Source: Bradyrhizobium sp. CCBAU 53351
GTDB taxonomy: Bacteria; Pseudomonadota; Alphaproteobacteria; Rhizobiales; Xanthobacteraceae
Length of the DNA: 64,000 nucleotides
Assembly: GCF_015291745.1 (NCBI RefSeq)
Contig: NZ_CP030059.1
Location: 6,971,501-7,035,500, forward strand
Reading direction: 5' to 3'
The position numbers and the translations under genes were made by a program. Numbering within the stretch: the first letter of the stretch is position 1; the number at the start of each line of letters is the position of its first letter. Of the stretch, positions 8,183 through 17,462 are shown piece after piece. The notes under the pieces were generated by a model. It worked only from the letters and a program-made list of their open reading frames with translations, did not search any database and was not told the DNA's origin.

Positions 8183-9022
8183 GTGGCCTATGCTTCTCTC
8201 CTGCTCGATCCGACGATTCGGCGCGCGATCCTGGCAACCGCTATCGGCCTGATGCTGCTCGAATATGGCATCGGCCGGCTCGCACACCACGACACCCACG
8301 ACTGGCGCGAGAGCGTCGCCTCGTTCGGCGTCGCGCTGGGACAGAACCTGCTCCGTGCGATCGAGGCCGGTATTCTCGCCGTGCCGTTCGCCTTCCTGTA
8401 CGAACACCGGCTGTTCGACTTCGAGCAGACCGCTCCGCTTGCGCTCGCAGGATTATTCATGGGCAGCGAGTTTCTGTACTATTGGCAGCACCGCGCCTCG
8501 CATCGGATTCGCTGGATGTGGGCGACCCATGCGGTGCATCACTCGACGACGCGACTGAACCTGACGGCGGCGATCCGGCTCGGCTGGACCGGCAACATCT
8601 CGGGCAATTTCCTGTTCTTCCTGCCGCTGGCTCTGATCGGCTTTCACCCGCTCGCGATCGTGGCGATGCTCGGGATCAACCTGCTCTATCAGTTCTTCAT
8701 CCACAGCGGCTTCGCGCCGAAGCTCGGCGTGCTCGAATGGGTGCTCAACACGCCGAGCCATCATCGCGTACATCATGCCTGCAACGAGCCGTGTCTCGAC
8801 AGGAACTACGGCGGCATCCTGATCGTGTCCGACCGCCTGTTCGGCACCTTTGCCGAGCGTCCCACGGATCAGCCGCTCCGTTTCGGCCTGGTCGGCGGCA
8901 CCCCGTCCTTCAACCCGATCCGGATCGCGCTGGGCGAATGGATCGCAATGCTGGGCGACGCCTGGAAAACGCGCGGCGCAAGCGCGAAGCTGCGCGCCCT
9001 GTTCGGGCCGCCGGGAGGCTGA
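8183..9022 (+). CDS. Sterol desaturase/fatty acid hydroxylase family membrane protein
   Basis: The start is a GTG at 8183 with a strong AGGAGG site that overlaps the previous stop. The 279-residue protein has several hydrophobic helices and the histidine boxes of the diiron hydroxylase superfamily: WQHRASH, HAVHH and HRVHH. These ligate two irons and insert oxygen into a lipid C-H bond in the membrane. Possible substrates are fatty acids, hopanoids or carotenoids; nothing in the sequence decides this. Its place behind two secreted-protein genes and a two-component system suggests stress-driven envelope lipid modification. Confidence 0.92.
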   Translation: MAYASLLLDPTIRRAILATAIGLMLLEYGIGRLAHHDTHDWRESVASFGVALGQNLLRAIEAGILAVPFAFLYEHRLFDFEQTAPLALAGLFMGSEFLYYWQHRASHRIRWMWATHAVHHSTTRLNLTAAIRLGWTGNISGNFLFFLPLALIGFHPLAIVAMLGINLLYQFFIHSGFAPKLGVLEWVLNTPSHHRVHHACNEPCLDRNYGGILIVSDRLFGTFAERPTDQPLRFGLVGGTPSFNPIRIALGEWIAMLGDAWKTRGASAKLRALFGPPGG

Positions 9023-9032
9023 GCGCGAACGA

Positions 9033-10532
9033 TCAGATCTTCTGATTGTACTCGCCGACTTCGGGATGGGTGCGCAGCACGCTGTTCACCATCTCGAACA
9101 TGTCGTGCATGCGCTGTTCGGAGACCGGGCTCTCGACCACCACGACGAGCTCGGGCTTGTTGGAGGAGGCGCGGACCAGGCCCCAGCTGCCGTCCTCGAC
9201 CGTGACGCGTACGCCGTTGACGGTGACGAGATCGCGGATCGACTGTCCGCCGATCTTGGCGCCCTTGGCCTGCAGACCTTCGAAGTGCTTCACCACCTGG
9301 TCGATGACGCCGTATTTGGTCTCGTCGGCGCAATGCGGCGACATGGTCGGCGACGACCAGGTCTTTGGCAGCGCATCCTTCAGATCCGCCATCGACTTGC
9401 CGGGGGCGCGGTCGAGCATGTCGCAGATCGCGATCGCCGACACGAGGCCGTCGTCATAGCCGCGGCCATAGGGCTTGTTGAAGAAGAAATGGCCGGACTT
9501 CTCGAAGCCCGCGAGCGCGCCGGTCTCGTTGGTGCGGCGCTTCATGTAGGAATGGCCGGTCTTCCAATAGTCGGTCTTGGCGCCCTGCTTCTGCAGCACG
9601 GGATCGGTGACGAACAGGCCGGTCGACTTCACGTCGACGATGAAATGCGCGTCCTTGTGGATCGCCGACATGTCGCGCGCCAGCATGACGCCGACCTTGT
9701 CGGCGAAGATCTCCTCGCCGGTGTTGTCGACGACGCCGCAGCGGTCACCGTCACCGTCGAAGCCGAGGCCGACATCGGCCTTGTGATGCAGCACCGCATC
9801 GCGGATCGCGTGCAGCATCTCCATGTCTTCCGGATTCGGGTTGTATTTCGGGAAGGTGTGATCGAGCTCGGTGTCGAGCGGGATCACCTCGCAGCCGATC
9901 GCCTCCAGCACCTGCGGCGCGAACGCGCCCGCTGTGCCGTTGCCGCAGGCCGCGACGACCTTGAGCTTGCGCTTCAACTTGGGACGGGAGGTGAGATCGG
10001 CGATGTAGCGCGCCGGATAATTCTCGTGGAATTGGTAGGAGCCGCCCGCCTTGTTCTTGAATTCGGCATTGAGCACGATTTCCTTCAGCCGCGTCATCTC
10101 GTCGGGGCCGAAGGTCAGCGGACGGTTGGCGCCCATCTTCACGCCGGTCCAGCCGTTGTCGTTGTGCGAGGCCGTGACCATTGCAACGGCGGGCACATCG
10201 AGATTGAACTGCGCGAAATAGGCCATCGGCGTCACCGCGAGCCCGATGTCGTGCACCTTGCAGCCCGCGGCCATCAGGCCGGAGATCAGCGCGTATTTGA
10301 TCGAGGCCGAATAGCCGCGGAAATCGTGGCCGGTGACGATCTCCTGTTTGACGCCGAGTTCGGCGATCAACGCGCCCAGCCCCATGCCGAGCGCCTGCAC
10401 ACCCATCAGGTTGATTTCCTTCTGGAACAACCAGCGCGCGTCGTATTCACGAAAGCCCGTCGGCTTCACCATCGGCTCGGATTCGAAGGCGTAGGTGTTG
10501 GGCAACAATACGGATTTCGGCTTCGGGAACAT
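9033..10532 (-). CDS. Phosphomannomutase/phosphoglucomutase
   Basis: The protein (499 residues) belongs to the alpha-D-phosphohexomutase family. The phosphoserine loop is TASHNDNG with S122, and the metal-binding loop is DGDGD with D259, D261 and D263. A C-terminal phosphate-binding loop RASSNKPEL is also present. It interconverts hexose 1- and 6-phosphates, feeding GDP-mannose or UDP-glucose synthesis for exopolysaccharide and lipopolysaccharide. UDP-glucose dehydrogenase, another nucleotide-sugar enzyme, lies in the same window. The gene is convergent with the sterol-desaturase gene, with only about ten bases between stops. Confidence 0.95.
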   Translation of the reverse strand: MFPKPKSVLLPNTYAFESEPMVKPTGFREYDARWLFQKEINLMGVQALGMGLGALIAELGVKQEIVTGHDFRGYSASIKYALISGLMAAGCKVHDIGLAVTPMAYFAQFNLDVPAVAMVTASHNDNGWTGVKMGANRPLTFGPDEMTRLKEIVLNAEFKNKAGGSYQFHENYPARYIADLTSRPKLKRKLKVVAACGNGTAGAFAPQVLEAIGCEVIPLDTELDHTFPKYNPNPEDMEMLHAIRDAVLHHKADVGLGFDGDGDRCGVVDNTGEEIFADKVGVMLARDMSAIHKDAHFIVDVKSTGLFVTDPVLQKQGAKTDYWKTGHSYMKRRTNETGALAGFEKSGHFFFNKPYGRGYDDGLVSAIAICDMLDRAPGKSMADLKDALPKTWSSPTMSPHCADETKYGVIDQVVKHFEGLQAKGAKIGGQSIRDLVTVNGVRVTVEDGSWGLVRASSNKPELVVVVESPVSEQRMHDMFEMVNSVLRTHPEVGEYNQKI

Positions 10533-10749
10533 TGAGACGGTCTCGTGAATGGGGGCGGGAATTGAGGCAGCCTTAGCGAATGCCGGGCCGCGGCGGAAGG
10601 CGGGAATGCAGGCTTATGGCCGATAATTGCGGCAGTTTGGTAACGAAGAAACGTTACCGCGAAGGCGACACCAAATGTATGACCGGAATGGGCTAACTCT
10701 GCAGCCGTGCTATCTCCTCTTCGACGACTGCCTTGAGGGCTGGCAGAGC

Positions 10750-11040
10750 CTACTGAACAGTCTCCCACACAAGATGTGCTGCAACATCTTCATAGTTGTG
10801 GCGATAGACATTGCCTGCCGCCGCCATCTGTCTCCATGCGATCGCTGGGTGCCTTTCTTTCAGCTTCTCCGGCAGACGGCGAGAGGCTTCTGAAATGATC
10901 TCCAGACAGCGCGTTACAGCATAGACCGCCCGCAGGTCCGCCGCGAATGCCTGGCGATCTGCCGTGCCGGCGAACTCGGCTGCCAAATCGATGTGATGCA
11001 AGATGTCCCGCAGGGTCCCGTCGATCCGATTAGAAGGCAT
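10750..11040 (-). CDS. HepT-like ribonuclease toxin (DUF86)
   Basis: Using the ATG at 11040 gives 96 residues of all-helical DUF86 type starting MPSNRIDG. HepT toxins are tRNA/RNA-targeting partners of the MntA antitoxin nucleotidyltransferase. The usual RNase signature R-N-x(3)-H-x-Y is partly altered: the region reads AGNVYRHNYED, keeping H-x-Y but with Gly in place of the leading Arg and an Arg just before the His. It overlaps the 3' end of the MntA-like gene by 11 bases, the normal antitoxin-toxin order. The variant motif may mark a sub-group or a weaker toxin. Confidence 0.87.
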   Translation of the reverse strand: MPSNRIDGTLRDILHHIDLAAEFAGTADRQAFAADLRAVYAVTRCLEIISEASRRLPEKLKERHPAIAWRQMAAAGNVYRHNYEDVAAHLVWETVQ

Positions 11041-11326
11041 AGACAGCATCGGCCGTCGCGGCAGGAGCAACGTATGATTTCAGACCGTCGCGATTGACGA
11101 CGTCAACCGGGCCATCAAACAGATTGGAGATGTATTCCTTGAGCTCGACGTAGTCGAAGACAGTGATCCGCGCGTCTGGATCGATCTCGACCATGATGTC
11201 GATATCGCTGCCGGGATGATTGTCACCCCTCGCGACCGAACCGAACAACGCGGCATGCAAAACGCCCCGCTCGCGAAGGGCGTGCTCGGACTGTCGCAGG
11301 ATGGTAATCGGGTCGGGCCTGTCCAT
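11030..11326 (-). CDS. MntA-like antitoxin nucleotidyltransferase
   Basis: This 98-residue minimal nucleotidyltransferase carries GSVARG followed by SDIDIMVEI, which is the GSx(10)DxD catalytic signature of MNT proteins. Characterised MntA antitoxins add AMP to a tyrosine of HepT and so silence it (type VII toxin-antitoxin). The overlap with the downstream HepT-like gene fits that arrangement. The C-terminal part, with a conserved DVVNRDGL segment, is typical of this family. The pair is probably a resident stress or defence module rather than part of a larger island; no mobile genes are nearby. Confidence 0.9.
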   Translation of the reverse strand: MDRPDPITILRQSEHALRERGVLHAALFGSVARGDNHPGSDIDIMVEIDPDARITVFDYVELKEYISNLFDGPVDVVNRDGLKSYVAPAATADAVYAF

Positions 11327-11384
11327 GGGCGGAATATAGCACCCAAACTGGCCTTAAGGGAGGCCTCCCCGGCCCAGAGCCAGT

Positions 11385-11897
11385 CTATTGCTCCAGCACC
11401 ATCTGGCCGTTGGCATACTCGAAGCGCTTCAGGCGGGACAGAAAGGAGAGGCCGAGCAGGTTCTCCGACAGCGCCGCGTCGGGCAGCACCATGGCATCGA
11501 CGTCGCGCACGATGAGGCCGCCGACATCGAGCATGGCGATGCGGGTGCGCGCGGCCTTGATGGTGCCGTTGGCCGTGGAGACGGTGGCGTTGTACTCGCT
11601 GCGCGAGGGACGAAGACCAAAGCGGGCCGCCGAGGTCTCATTCAGCGCAACCACGGAGGCGCCGGTGTCGACCATGAATCCGATGCGCTGCCCCTCGATC
11701 CGGCCCTCGGTCTGGAAATGACCGCGGCCGTCGCGGGAAATGGCGAGGCTGCGGCCGCCGGCCGGCGCGGTCGACGCAACTGCGACCGTGGTGCGCGGCG
11801 CCGACGTGGCGGACGCCGAGCTCATCTTGTCCGCCATCTGCGCCATGAAGGTGCCGAGGCCGATCATGACGGCCGCGAAGATCATAATGTTACGCAT
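11385..11897 (-). CDS. Membrane-anchored retropepsin-like aspartyl protease
   Basis: From the ATG at 11897 the protein has 170 residues. An N-terminal hydrophobic segment (MRNIMIFAAVMIGLGTFMAQM) acts as signal or anchor. The single aspartyl protease domain has the catalytic DTGAS (in FMVDTGASVVAL) and the C-terminal NLLGLSFLSRL, matching the bacterial single-domain clan AA family (TIGR02281-like). Such enzymes would work as dimers, facing the periplasm. An upstream in-frame start at 11933 only adds residues before the hydrophobic segment. Substrate unknown; no obvious partner gene. Confidence 0.9.
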   Translation of the reverse strand: MRNIMIFAAVMIGLGTFMAQMADKMSSASATSAPRTTVAVASTAPAGGRSLAISRDGRGHFQTEGRIEGQRIGFMVDTGASVVALNETSAARFGLRPSRSEYNATVSTANGTIKAARTRIAMLDVGGLIVRDVDAMVLPDAALSENLLGLSFLSRLKRFEYANGQMVLEQ

Positions 11898-12024
11898 TAC
11901 ACCACTTCCGAGCCGAAAGCCCGATTTCACCACGCGAGGCGTCCGTCCGCGAGCGGAGCCGCAGCCGGAGCGCTGCTATTTTGACGAAAAGGATGAGCGG
12001 AGGGTTAATGGGCCGGCGTGTTTC

Positions 12025-14499
12025 TCACGTCCCGCGCGGCTTCGCCCGGCGGGTTGGCACTGCGCTGGCCGGATCGTCCGGCCAGGGATGGCGCGGGTAG
12101 CGGCCGCGCAGGTCGGAGCGCACGGCACTGTAGCTGCCACGCCAGAAGCCCGGGAGATCACGCGTCACCTGCACCGGGCGCTGGGCCGGCGACAGCAGTT
12201 CCAGCACCAGCGGCACCTTGCCGGCCGCGATCGAGGGGTGGGTGTTGAGGCCGAACAATTCCTGCAGCCGCACCGCGATCGTTGGCCCCTGCTCCGCCTC
12301 GTAGTCGATCGCGAGCACGCTTCCGGTGGGCGCCTCGAAATGCGTCGGCGCCTCGCGGTCGAGCCGCGCGCGCATCTCCCAGGGCAAGAGCGCCATCAGC
12401 GCGTCGGAGAGATCGCCGGGGGAAATGTCCTTCAGCGCGATCTTGTCGTAGAGCGCGGGCACCAGCCAGTCGTCACGCCGCGCGATCAGCCCTTCGTCCG
12501 ACAGGTCGGGCCAGTTGTCGCCCTCGGCCTTGCGCAAGAACATCACGCGGTCGCGCCATTGCTTGGCGGCCTTCGACCAGGGCAGCCGGTCGAGACCAGC
12601 GGCGATCAATCCATCGGCGAGGATGCGCGCGGTGTCCTCCGATGGAGAGACCGCGAGCGTGGCTTCCGACAGCGTGATCGCATGCAACACGCGCTTGCGC
12701 CGCGCGCGCAACGCCATCGCGCCGCGATCGAAGGAAATCTCGTCGGCGCTCTCGATATGCTCGGCGAAATGCCGCTCGATCTCGCCCTCCGTGATTTGCG
12801 CGGCGAGCAGGATGCGGCCGCTGGCCGCCGTGCCCGTCATTTCGCCGATCGCGATATAGGGCGCGCGGGCGAGCGAGGAGGTCTGCTCGACGGCCGCACC
12901 ACGGCCATTGGCGAGCACGAAGCTGCCATTGCCGCGATTGCGTGCGACGCGATCCGGGAACGCATAAGCGAGCATCAGGCCGGTCGAAAGATCCTCCTGC
13001 GACCCCGCTTTCTCCGACGCCGCCACTTGCGAGGCCCAGCGCCGCGCCAGGTCGCGCGCGCTTGAAGCGCGCTGTGAGCGATCGCGGCGGAACTGGTCGC
13101 GCCGATGCTCGAGGTCGACGCTGTCGCCGCCAAGCCCGCGCTCGGTGATGATGGCGGCGATCTCCGCGGCGGCTTCGCCCTCGCCGGCGCGATGCGAATC
13201 CACGATCATGCGCGCCAGCCGCGGCGGCAGCGCCAGCGCGCGCAGGCTTCTTCCCTCCGCGGTGATGCGGCCGTCGCCATCGAGCGCGTTGAGCTCGGAG
13301 AGCAGGCTCTTGGCTTCCTTCCAGGCCGGCGCCGGCGGCGGGTCGAGGAATGACAGCGCGGCGGGATCGGCGACGCCCCATTGCGCGAGATCGAGCACCA
13401 GCGAGGACAGGTCGGCGCTCAAAATTTCCGGCTGGGTGTAGGGCGCGAGCGACGCGGTCTGCGGCTCGTCCCAGAGCCGGTAGCAGACACCGGGCTCGGT
13501 GCGGCCGGCGCGGCCGCGGCGCTGGTCCACCGCCGCACGGGAGGCACGCACGGTCTCGAGCCGCGTCAGGCCGATGTCGGGCTCGTAGCGCGGCACGCGG
13601 GCCAGCCCGGAATCGACCACGATGCGCACGCCTTCGATCGTCAGCGAGGTCTCCGCGATCGAGGTCGCCAGCACCACTTTTCGCGTGCCCTTGGGTGCCG
13701 GCGCGATGGCGCGGTCCTGCACGGCGGCATCGAGCGCGCCGAACAGCGGCACGATCTCGATCGATGCATCCTGTACGCGCTCGCCGAGAAAATTCTGGGT
13801 GCGGCGGATTTCAGCGGCGCCCGGCAGGAAGGCCAGCACGGAGCCGCTGTCGGCGCGCAGCGCGGACGCGATCGCATCGGCCATCTGCCGCTCGATCGGT
13901 GCATCCGCCTTGCGGCCGAGATAGCGGGTGTCGACCGGGAAGGCGCGGCCCTCGCTTTCGACGACGGGTGCCTCGCCGAGCAGCTTTGCGACGCGCGCGC
14001 CGTCGAGCGTCGCCGACATCACGAGGATGCGCAGATCCTCGCGCAGGCCGGTCTGCGCATCACGGGCCAGCGCGAGGCCCAAATCGGCATCGAGCGAGCG
14101 CTCGTGAAATTCGTCGAACAGGATGGCGGCAATGCCTGACAGTTCGGGATCGTCGAGGATCTGGCGGGTGAAGATGCCCTCGGTCACCACCTCGATGCGC
14201 GTCGCGCGCGAGATCTTGGAGCCGAAGCGGACACGGTAGCCGACGGTCTCACCAGCGCGCTCGCCCAGCGATTTGGCCATGCGGTCGGCGCTGGCACGCG
14301 CCGCGATACGGCGCGGCTCCAGCACGATGATTTTCTTGCCCTTAGCCCAGGGGGCATCGAGCAGGGCGAGCGGCACGCGCGTGGTCTTGCCGGCGCCGGG
14401 CGGCGCCACGAGCACGGCGGCGTTATTGGCCTCCAGCGTGCGCGAGAGCTCGTCGAGCACGGCATCGATCGGGAGGGGCGTGTCGAAATTGCGGGGCAA
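12025..14499 (-). CDS. hrpB: ATP-dependent RNA helicase HrpB
   Basis: The 824-residue protein has the full HrpB layout: Walker A PPGAGKTT near residue 33, the DEFH form of the DEAH box in DEFHERSLDADL, SAT motif in VMSATLDG, motif VI QRRGRAGRTEPG, HA2/OB regions and the HrpB-specific C-terminus with PLVLELLSPAQRPVQ and RYPRHPWPDD. The most upstream possible start is a TTG at 14499, since an in-frame stop lies just before it. HrpB is a DExH helicase of uncertain physiological role in bacteria, likely in RNA metabolism. The gene is the last before the palindromic element at 14513-14595. Confidence 0.96.
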   Translation of the reverse strand: MPRNFDTPLPIDAVLDELSRTLEANNAAVLVAPPGAGKTTRVPLALLDAPWAKGKKIIVLEPRRIAARASADRMAKSLGERAGETVGYRVRFGSKISRATRIEVVTEGIFTRQILDDPELSGIAAILFDEFHERSLDADLGLALARDAQTGLREDLRILVMSATLDGARVAKLLGEAPVVESEGRAFPVDTRYLGRKADAPIERQMADAIASALRADSGSVLAFLPGAAEIRRTQNFLGERVQDASIEIVPLFGALDAAVQDRAIAPAPKGTRKVVLATSIAETSLTIEGVRIVVDSGLARVPRYEPDIGLTRLETVRASRAAVDQRRGRAGRTEPGVCYRLWDEPQTASLAPYTQPEILSADLSSLVLDLAQWGVADPAALSFLDPPPAPAWKEAKSLLSELNALDGDGRITAEGRSLRALALPPRLARMIVDSHRAGEGEAAAEIAAIITERGLGGDSVDLEHRRDQFRRDRSQRASSARDLARRWASQVAASEKAGSQEDLSTGLMLAYAFPDRVARNRGNGSFVLANGRGAAVEQTSSLARAPYIAIGEMTGTAASGRILLAAQITEGEIERHFAEHIESADEISFDRGAMALRARRKRVLHAITLSEATLAVSPSEDTARILADGLIAAGLDRLPWSKAAKQWRDRVMFLRKAEGDNWPDLSDEGLIARRDDWLVPALYDKIALKDISPGDLSDALMALLPWEMRARLDREAPTHFEAPTGSVLAIDYEAEQGPTIAVRLQELFGLNTHPSIAAGKVPLVLELLSPAQRPVQVTRDLPGFWRGSYSAVRSDLRGRYPRHPWPDDPASAVPTRRAKPRGT

Positions 14500-14512
14500 A
14501 TATCTATCCGGT

Positions 14513-14595
14513 CGTCATGCCCGGCCTTGTGCCGGGCATCCACGTCCTGGACTAGAAAACAGACGTGGATGGCCGGGGCAAGCCCGGCCATGACG
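14513..14595. repeat. Dispersed Bradyrhizobium-type palindromic element
   Basis: Two hairpin halves, one built on ATGCCCGGCC...GCCGGGCAT and the other on ATGGCCGGG...CCCGGCCAT, are joined by facing CCACGTC and GACGTGG segments, giving an imperfect long palindrome. Related copies occur at 27110-27140, 32277-32389, 37751-37829 and 54238-54268. It lies between the hrpB start and the ugd stop on the same strand. Confidence 0.8.
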
Positions 14596-14618
14596 GAATC
14601 ATCCGCGATCGAGAATCA

Positions 14619-15935
14619 TCAGCCCTGTACCGGCGGACGGCCGACGCTGTCGTAGGTGAAACCGGCGGCTTCCATGTCTTCGGGGCGGTAGATGTTGCGC
14701 AGATCGACGACGACGGGCTGCGCCATGACGCTCTTCAGCCGGTCGAGATCGAGCGCGCGGAACTGCACCCATTCGGTGACGATGACGAGCGCGTCGGCTC
14801 CTTGCGCGCAGGAATAGGCGTCCTCGCAATAGGTGATGTCAGGCAGTTCGCCCTTGGCCTGCTCCATGCCGACGGGATCGTACGCCTTGACCGTCGCGCC
14901 CATGTCGATGAGGCCTGTGACCAGCGGGATCGACGGCGCATCGCGCATGTCGTCGGTGTCGGGCTTGAAGGTGAGGCCGAGCACGGCAACCGTCTTGCCG
15001 CGCAGATTGCCGCCGAGCGCCTGGCTCACCTTGCGCGCCATCGCGCGCTTGCGGTTCTCGTTCACCGCCAGCACGGATTCGACGATGCGCAAGCTCACGT
15101 CGTAGTCCTGCGCGATCTTGATCAGAGCCTTGGTGTCCTTCGGGAAGCACGAGCCGCCGAAGCCGGGACCGGCATGCAGGAATTTGGTGCCGATGCGGTT
15201 GTCGAGGCCAATGCCGCGCGCGACCTCCTGCACGTTGGCGCCGGCCTTTTCGGACAGGTCTGCGATCTCGTTGATGAAGGTGATCTTGGTCGCAAGGAAC
15301 GCGTTCGCGGCGTATTTGATCATCTCGGCGGTGCGGCGCGCGGTGAACATCAGCGGCGCCTGGTTCAGCGACAGCGGACGGTAGATGTCGCCCATCACCT
15401 TGCGGCCGCGCTCGTCGGAGGTGCCGACCACGACGCGATCGGGAAACTTGAAGTCGCGGATCGCCGCACCCTCGCGCAGGAACTCTGGATTGGACGCGAC
15501 CACGACGTCGGCGTTGGGATTGGCCTCGCGGATGATGCGCTCGACCTCGTCGCCGGTGCCGACAGGCACGGTCGACTTCGTCACCACGACAGTGAAGCCG
15601 GAAAGCGACTGCGCGATCTCTTTCGCGGCGGCGTAAACGTAGGACAGGTCCGCATGGCCGTCGCCGCGGCGCGACGGCGTGCCGACCGCGATGAAGACGG
15701 CATCGGCTTCTGCGACCGGCTTCTTCAGGTCGGTGGTGAAGTCGAGCCGCTTGGCTTTCACGTTGGTCGCAACCAGCTCGTCGAGGCCGGGCTCATAGAT
15801 CGGGATCTCGCCGCGATGGAGCGCCGCGATCTTCTTCTCGTCCTTGTCGACGCAGGTGACGTCGTGACCGAAATCGGCAAAGCAAGCTCCGGACACCAGT
15901 CCCACATAGCCGGTGCCGATCATCGCGATACGCAT
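14619..15935 (-). CDS. ugd: UDP-glucose 6-dehydrogenase
   Basis: Starting at the ATG at 15935 (preceded by AGGGA) gives 438 residues; the longer frame upstream has no family similarity. The N-terminal Rossmann loop is GTGYVG (7-12), and the catalytic cysteine is C263 in GGSCFPKD. The three-domain UDP-glucose/GDP-mannose dehydrogenase layout is complete, including a C-terminal domain with LGLTFKPDTDDMRD. It oxidises UDP-glucose to UDP-glucuronate, a precursor for exopolysaccharides and surface glycans. It is divergent from a membrane acyltransferase gene, which could act on such polymers. Confidence 0.96.
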   Translation of the reverse strand: MRIAMIGTGYVGLVSGACFADFGHDVTCVDKDEKKIAALHRGEIPIYEPGLDELVATNVKAKRLDFTTDLKKPVAEADAVFIAVGTPSRRGDGHADLSYVYAAAKEIAQSLSGFTVVVTKSTVPVGTGDEVERIIREANPNADVVVASNPEFLREGAAIRDFKFPDRVVVGTSDERGRKVMGDIYRPLSLNQAPLMFTARRTAEMIKYAANAFLATKITFINEIADLSEKAGANVQEVARGIGLDNRIGTKFLHAGPGFGGSCFPKDTKALIKIAQDYDVSLRIVESVLAVNENRKRAMARKVSQALGGNLRGKTVAVLGLTFKPDTDDMRDAPSIPLVTGLIDMGATVKAYDPVGMEQAKGELPDITYCEDAYSCAQGADALVIVTEWVQFRALDLDRLKSVMAQPVVVDLRNIYRPEDMEAAGFTYDSVGRPPVQG

Positions 15936-16137
15936 GAAAATCCCTGTTTTTAGATTGGTTAACGAAAATGAAACCCCGGCGCGGGGCGGTTTAGCATTTT
16001 CTCGCGGGGAAGGAACAGTCCGCAGCGAAAAAAGCGGCACGGGAAGTGAATCGGTAAAGAAGTGGGAAACCGTAGCGGCCCCACACTGACCCGCCCCCGA
16101 ACAGGACGGGGCGGAACACGCCTCGAAAAGAGACACC

Positions 16138-17205
16138 ATGGCACCAACAGGCACAATCGCAGGCAGCGGAGGCGTTGAGGCCACGGCTGCCGCACGTGTC
16201 GACTGGGTCGACTACGCCAAGGGCATCTGCATCATCATGGTCGTGATGATGCATTCGGTGCTGGGGGTCGAGCTCGCCGCCGGCGAGACCGGTTTCATGC
16301 ATGTCGCCGTGGCCTTCGCAAAGCCATTCCGGATGCCGGATTTCTTCCTGATCTCGGGCCTGTTCCTGGCGCTGGTGATCGACCGCGACTGGCGCACCTA
16401 TCTCGACCGCAAAGTGGTGCATTTCGCCTATTTCTATGTCGTCTGGGTGACAATCCAATTCGGATTCAAGGCGCCCGCTTTCGCCGCCGAGACGAGCTGG
16501 CACCACGCCGGCCTGTTGTATCTGGAATCCTTCATCGAGCCGTTCGGCACGCTGTGGTTCATCTATCTGCTGCCGATCTTCTTCGTCGTCACAAAACTGA
16601 CACGCAAGATGCCGCCCCTCGCGATCTGGCTCATTGCCGCCGCGCTCGAGACGTCCCGCATCACGACCGGCTGGACCACAATCGACGAATTTTCCGCGCG
16701 CTTTGTCTATTTCTATTCGGGCTATCTGTTCGCGCCTTACGTGTTCGCGCTGTCGGATCGCGCACGGAAGCATCCAGCGCTTGCGCTCGCGGCGCTCGCG
16801 ACCTGGGCGCTGGTGAATGCCGGCCTCGTCGCTTGGGGCGTCAGCGAATGGGCGATCGTCTCGCTGCTGCTCGGCTTTGCCGGCGCCTGCGCGATCATTA
16901 CGATGGGCACGTTGCTCGCGCGTGCAAATTGGATGAACGCCTTGCGCTTCTGCGGCGAGCATTCGATCGTGATCTATCTCGCCTTCTTCCTGCCGATGGC
17001 GGCAACGCGGACGCTGCTGCTGCGCAGCGGTATCATCCCCGACATCGGCACGGTGTCGCTGATCGTCACCGTCGCCGGCGTGCTCGGCGCGCTCGCGATC
17101 TGGCAGATCGCGCTGCGCCTCAACGCGCGCTTCCTGTTCGAGCGGCCGGACGCGTTCTGGATCGCGCCGAAGAAGGCCGGCGTACGGTTGCAGGCGGCGG
17201 AGTAG
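16138..17205 (+). CDS. Membrane acyltransferase (acyltransferase 3 family)
   Basis: The 355-residue polytopic protein fits the acyltransferase 3 family (OafA/NodX/OpgC type). It begins with a cytosolic tail and then a conserved WVDYAKGICIIMVVMMHS helix containing the family's typical histidine. About ten hydrophobic segments follow, including RMPDFFLISGLFLAL, also typical of the family. Such proteins transfer acetyl or succinyl groups onto exported sugars. The divergent position next to UDP-glucose dehydrogenase supports a role in surface polysaccharide decoration, which is inference. The shared upstream region 15936-16137 must hold both promoters; I see no strong consensus there. Confidence 0.88.
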   Translation: MAPTGTIAGSGGVEATAAARVDWVDYAKGICIIMVVMMHSVLGVELAAGETGFMHVAVAFAKPFRMPDFFLISGLFLALVIDRDWRTYLDRKVVHFAYFYVVWVTIQFGFKAPAFAAETSWHHAGLLYLESFIEPFGTLWFIYLLPIFFVVTKLTRKMPPLAIWLIAAALETSRITTGWTTIDEFSARFVYFYSGYLFAPYVFALSDRARKHPALALAALATWALVNAGLVAWGVSEWAIVSLLLGFAGACAIITMGTLLARANWMNALRFCGEHSIVIYLAFFLPMAATRTLLLRSGIIPDIGTVSLIVTVAGVLGALAIWQIALRLNARFLFERPDAFWIAPKKAGVRLQAAE

Positions 17206-17462
17206 CCACACTCTCGCTGTCGTCGCCCGGCTTGCCGTCTTCGCTTGAGCTTCGACGGCCCAACACCGAAGAGCCCGGCGAAGCGTTGCGTAGCCGGGAC
17301 CGGGGGACCCGGTACGCCGAGACGCCAGTGGTCAAGCCGAAAAGCCGCAGCGTACTGGATTCCCGCTTTCGCGGGGAATGACAGTGGGGATAGCGGCGCC
17401 AGCAAGCCAAAAATCCCCCACTCAAGGCTGTCAAAGCCCGCAAAAATTCATACATTGCGGCC
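17206..17462. repeat. Intergenic region with mixed palindromic repeats
   Basis: No gene is visible. The region contains a CCGGGACCGGGGGACCCGG-like palindrome around 17297-17315 and an imperfect ATTCCCGC / GCGGGGAAT hairpin at 17359-17379, both of the type dispersed in Bradyrhizobium-like genomes. It separates the acyltransferase stop from polA. Confidence 0.55.

Noticed and set aside
8850..10535. 561-residue plus-strand open frame
   Set aside because: It is antisense to the phosphomannomutase, which has full catalytic motifs; the frame shows no family features.
10627..10893. 88-residue plus-strand frame after the phosphomannomutase
   Set aside because: It is antisense to the HepT-like gene over its second half and shows no motif or ribosome binding site.
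15936..16184. N-terminal extension of UDP-glucose dehydrogenase
   Set aside because: The extra 83 residues have no family similarity, overlap the divergent acyltransferase start, and the ATG at 15935 begins exactly at the Rossmann fold.
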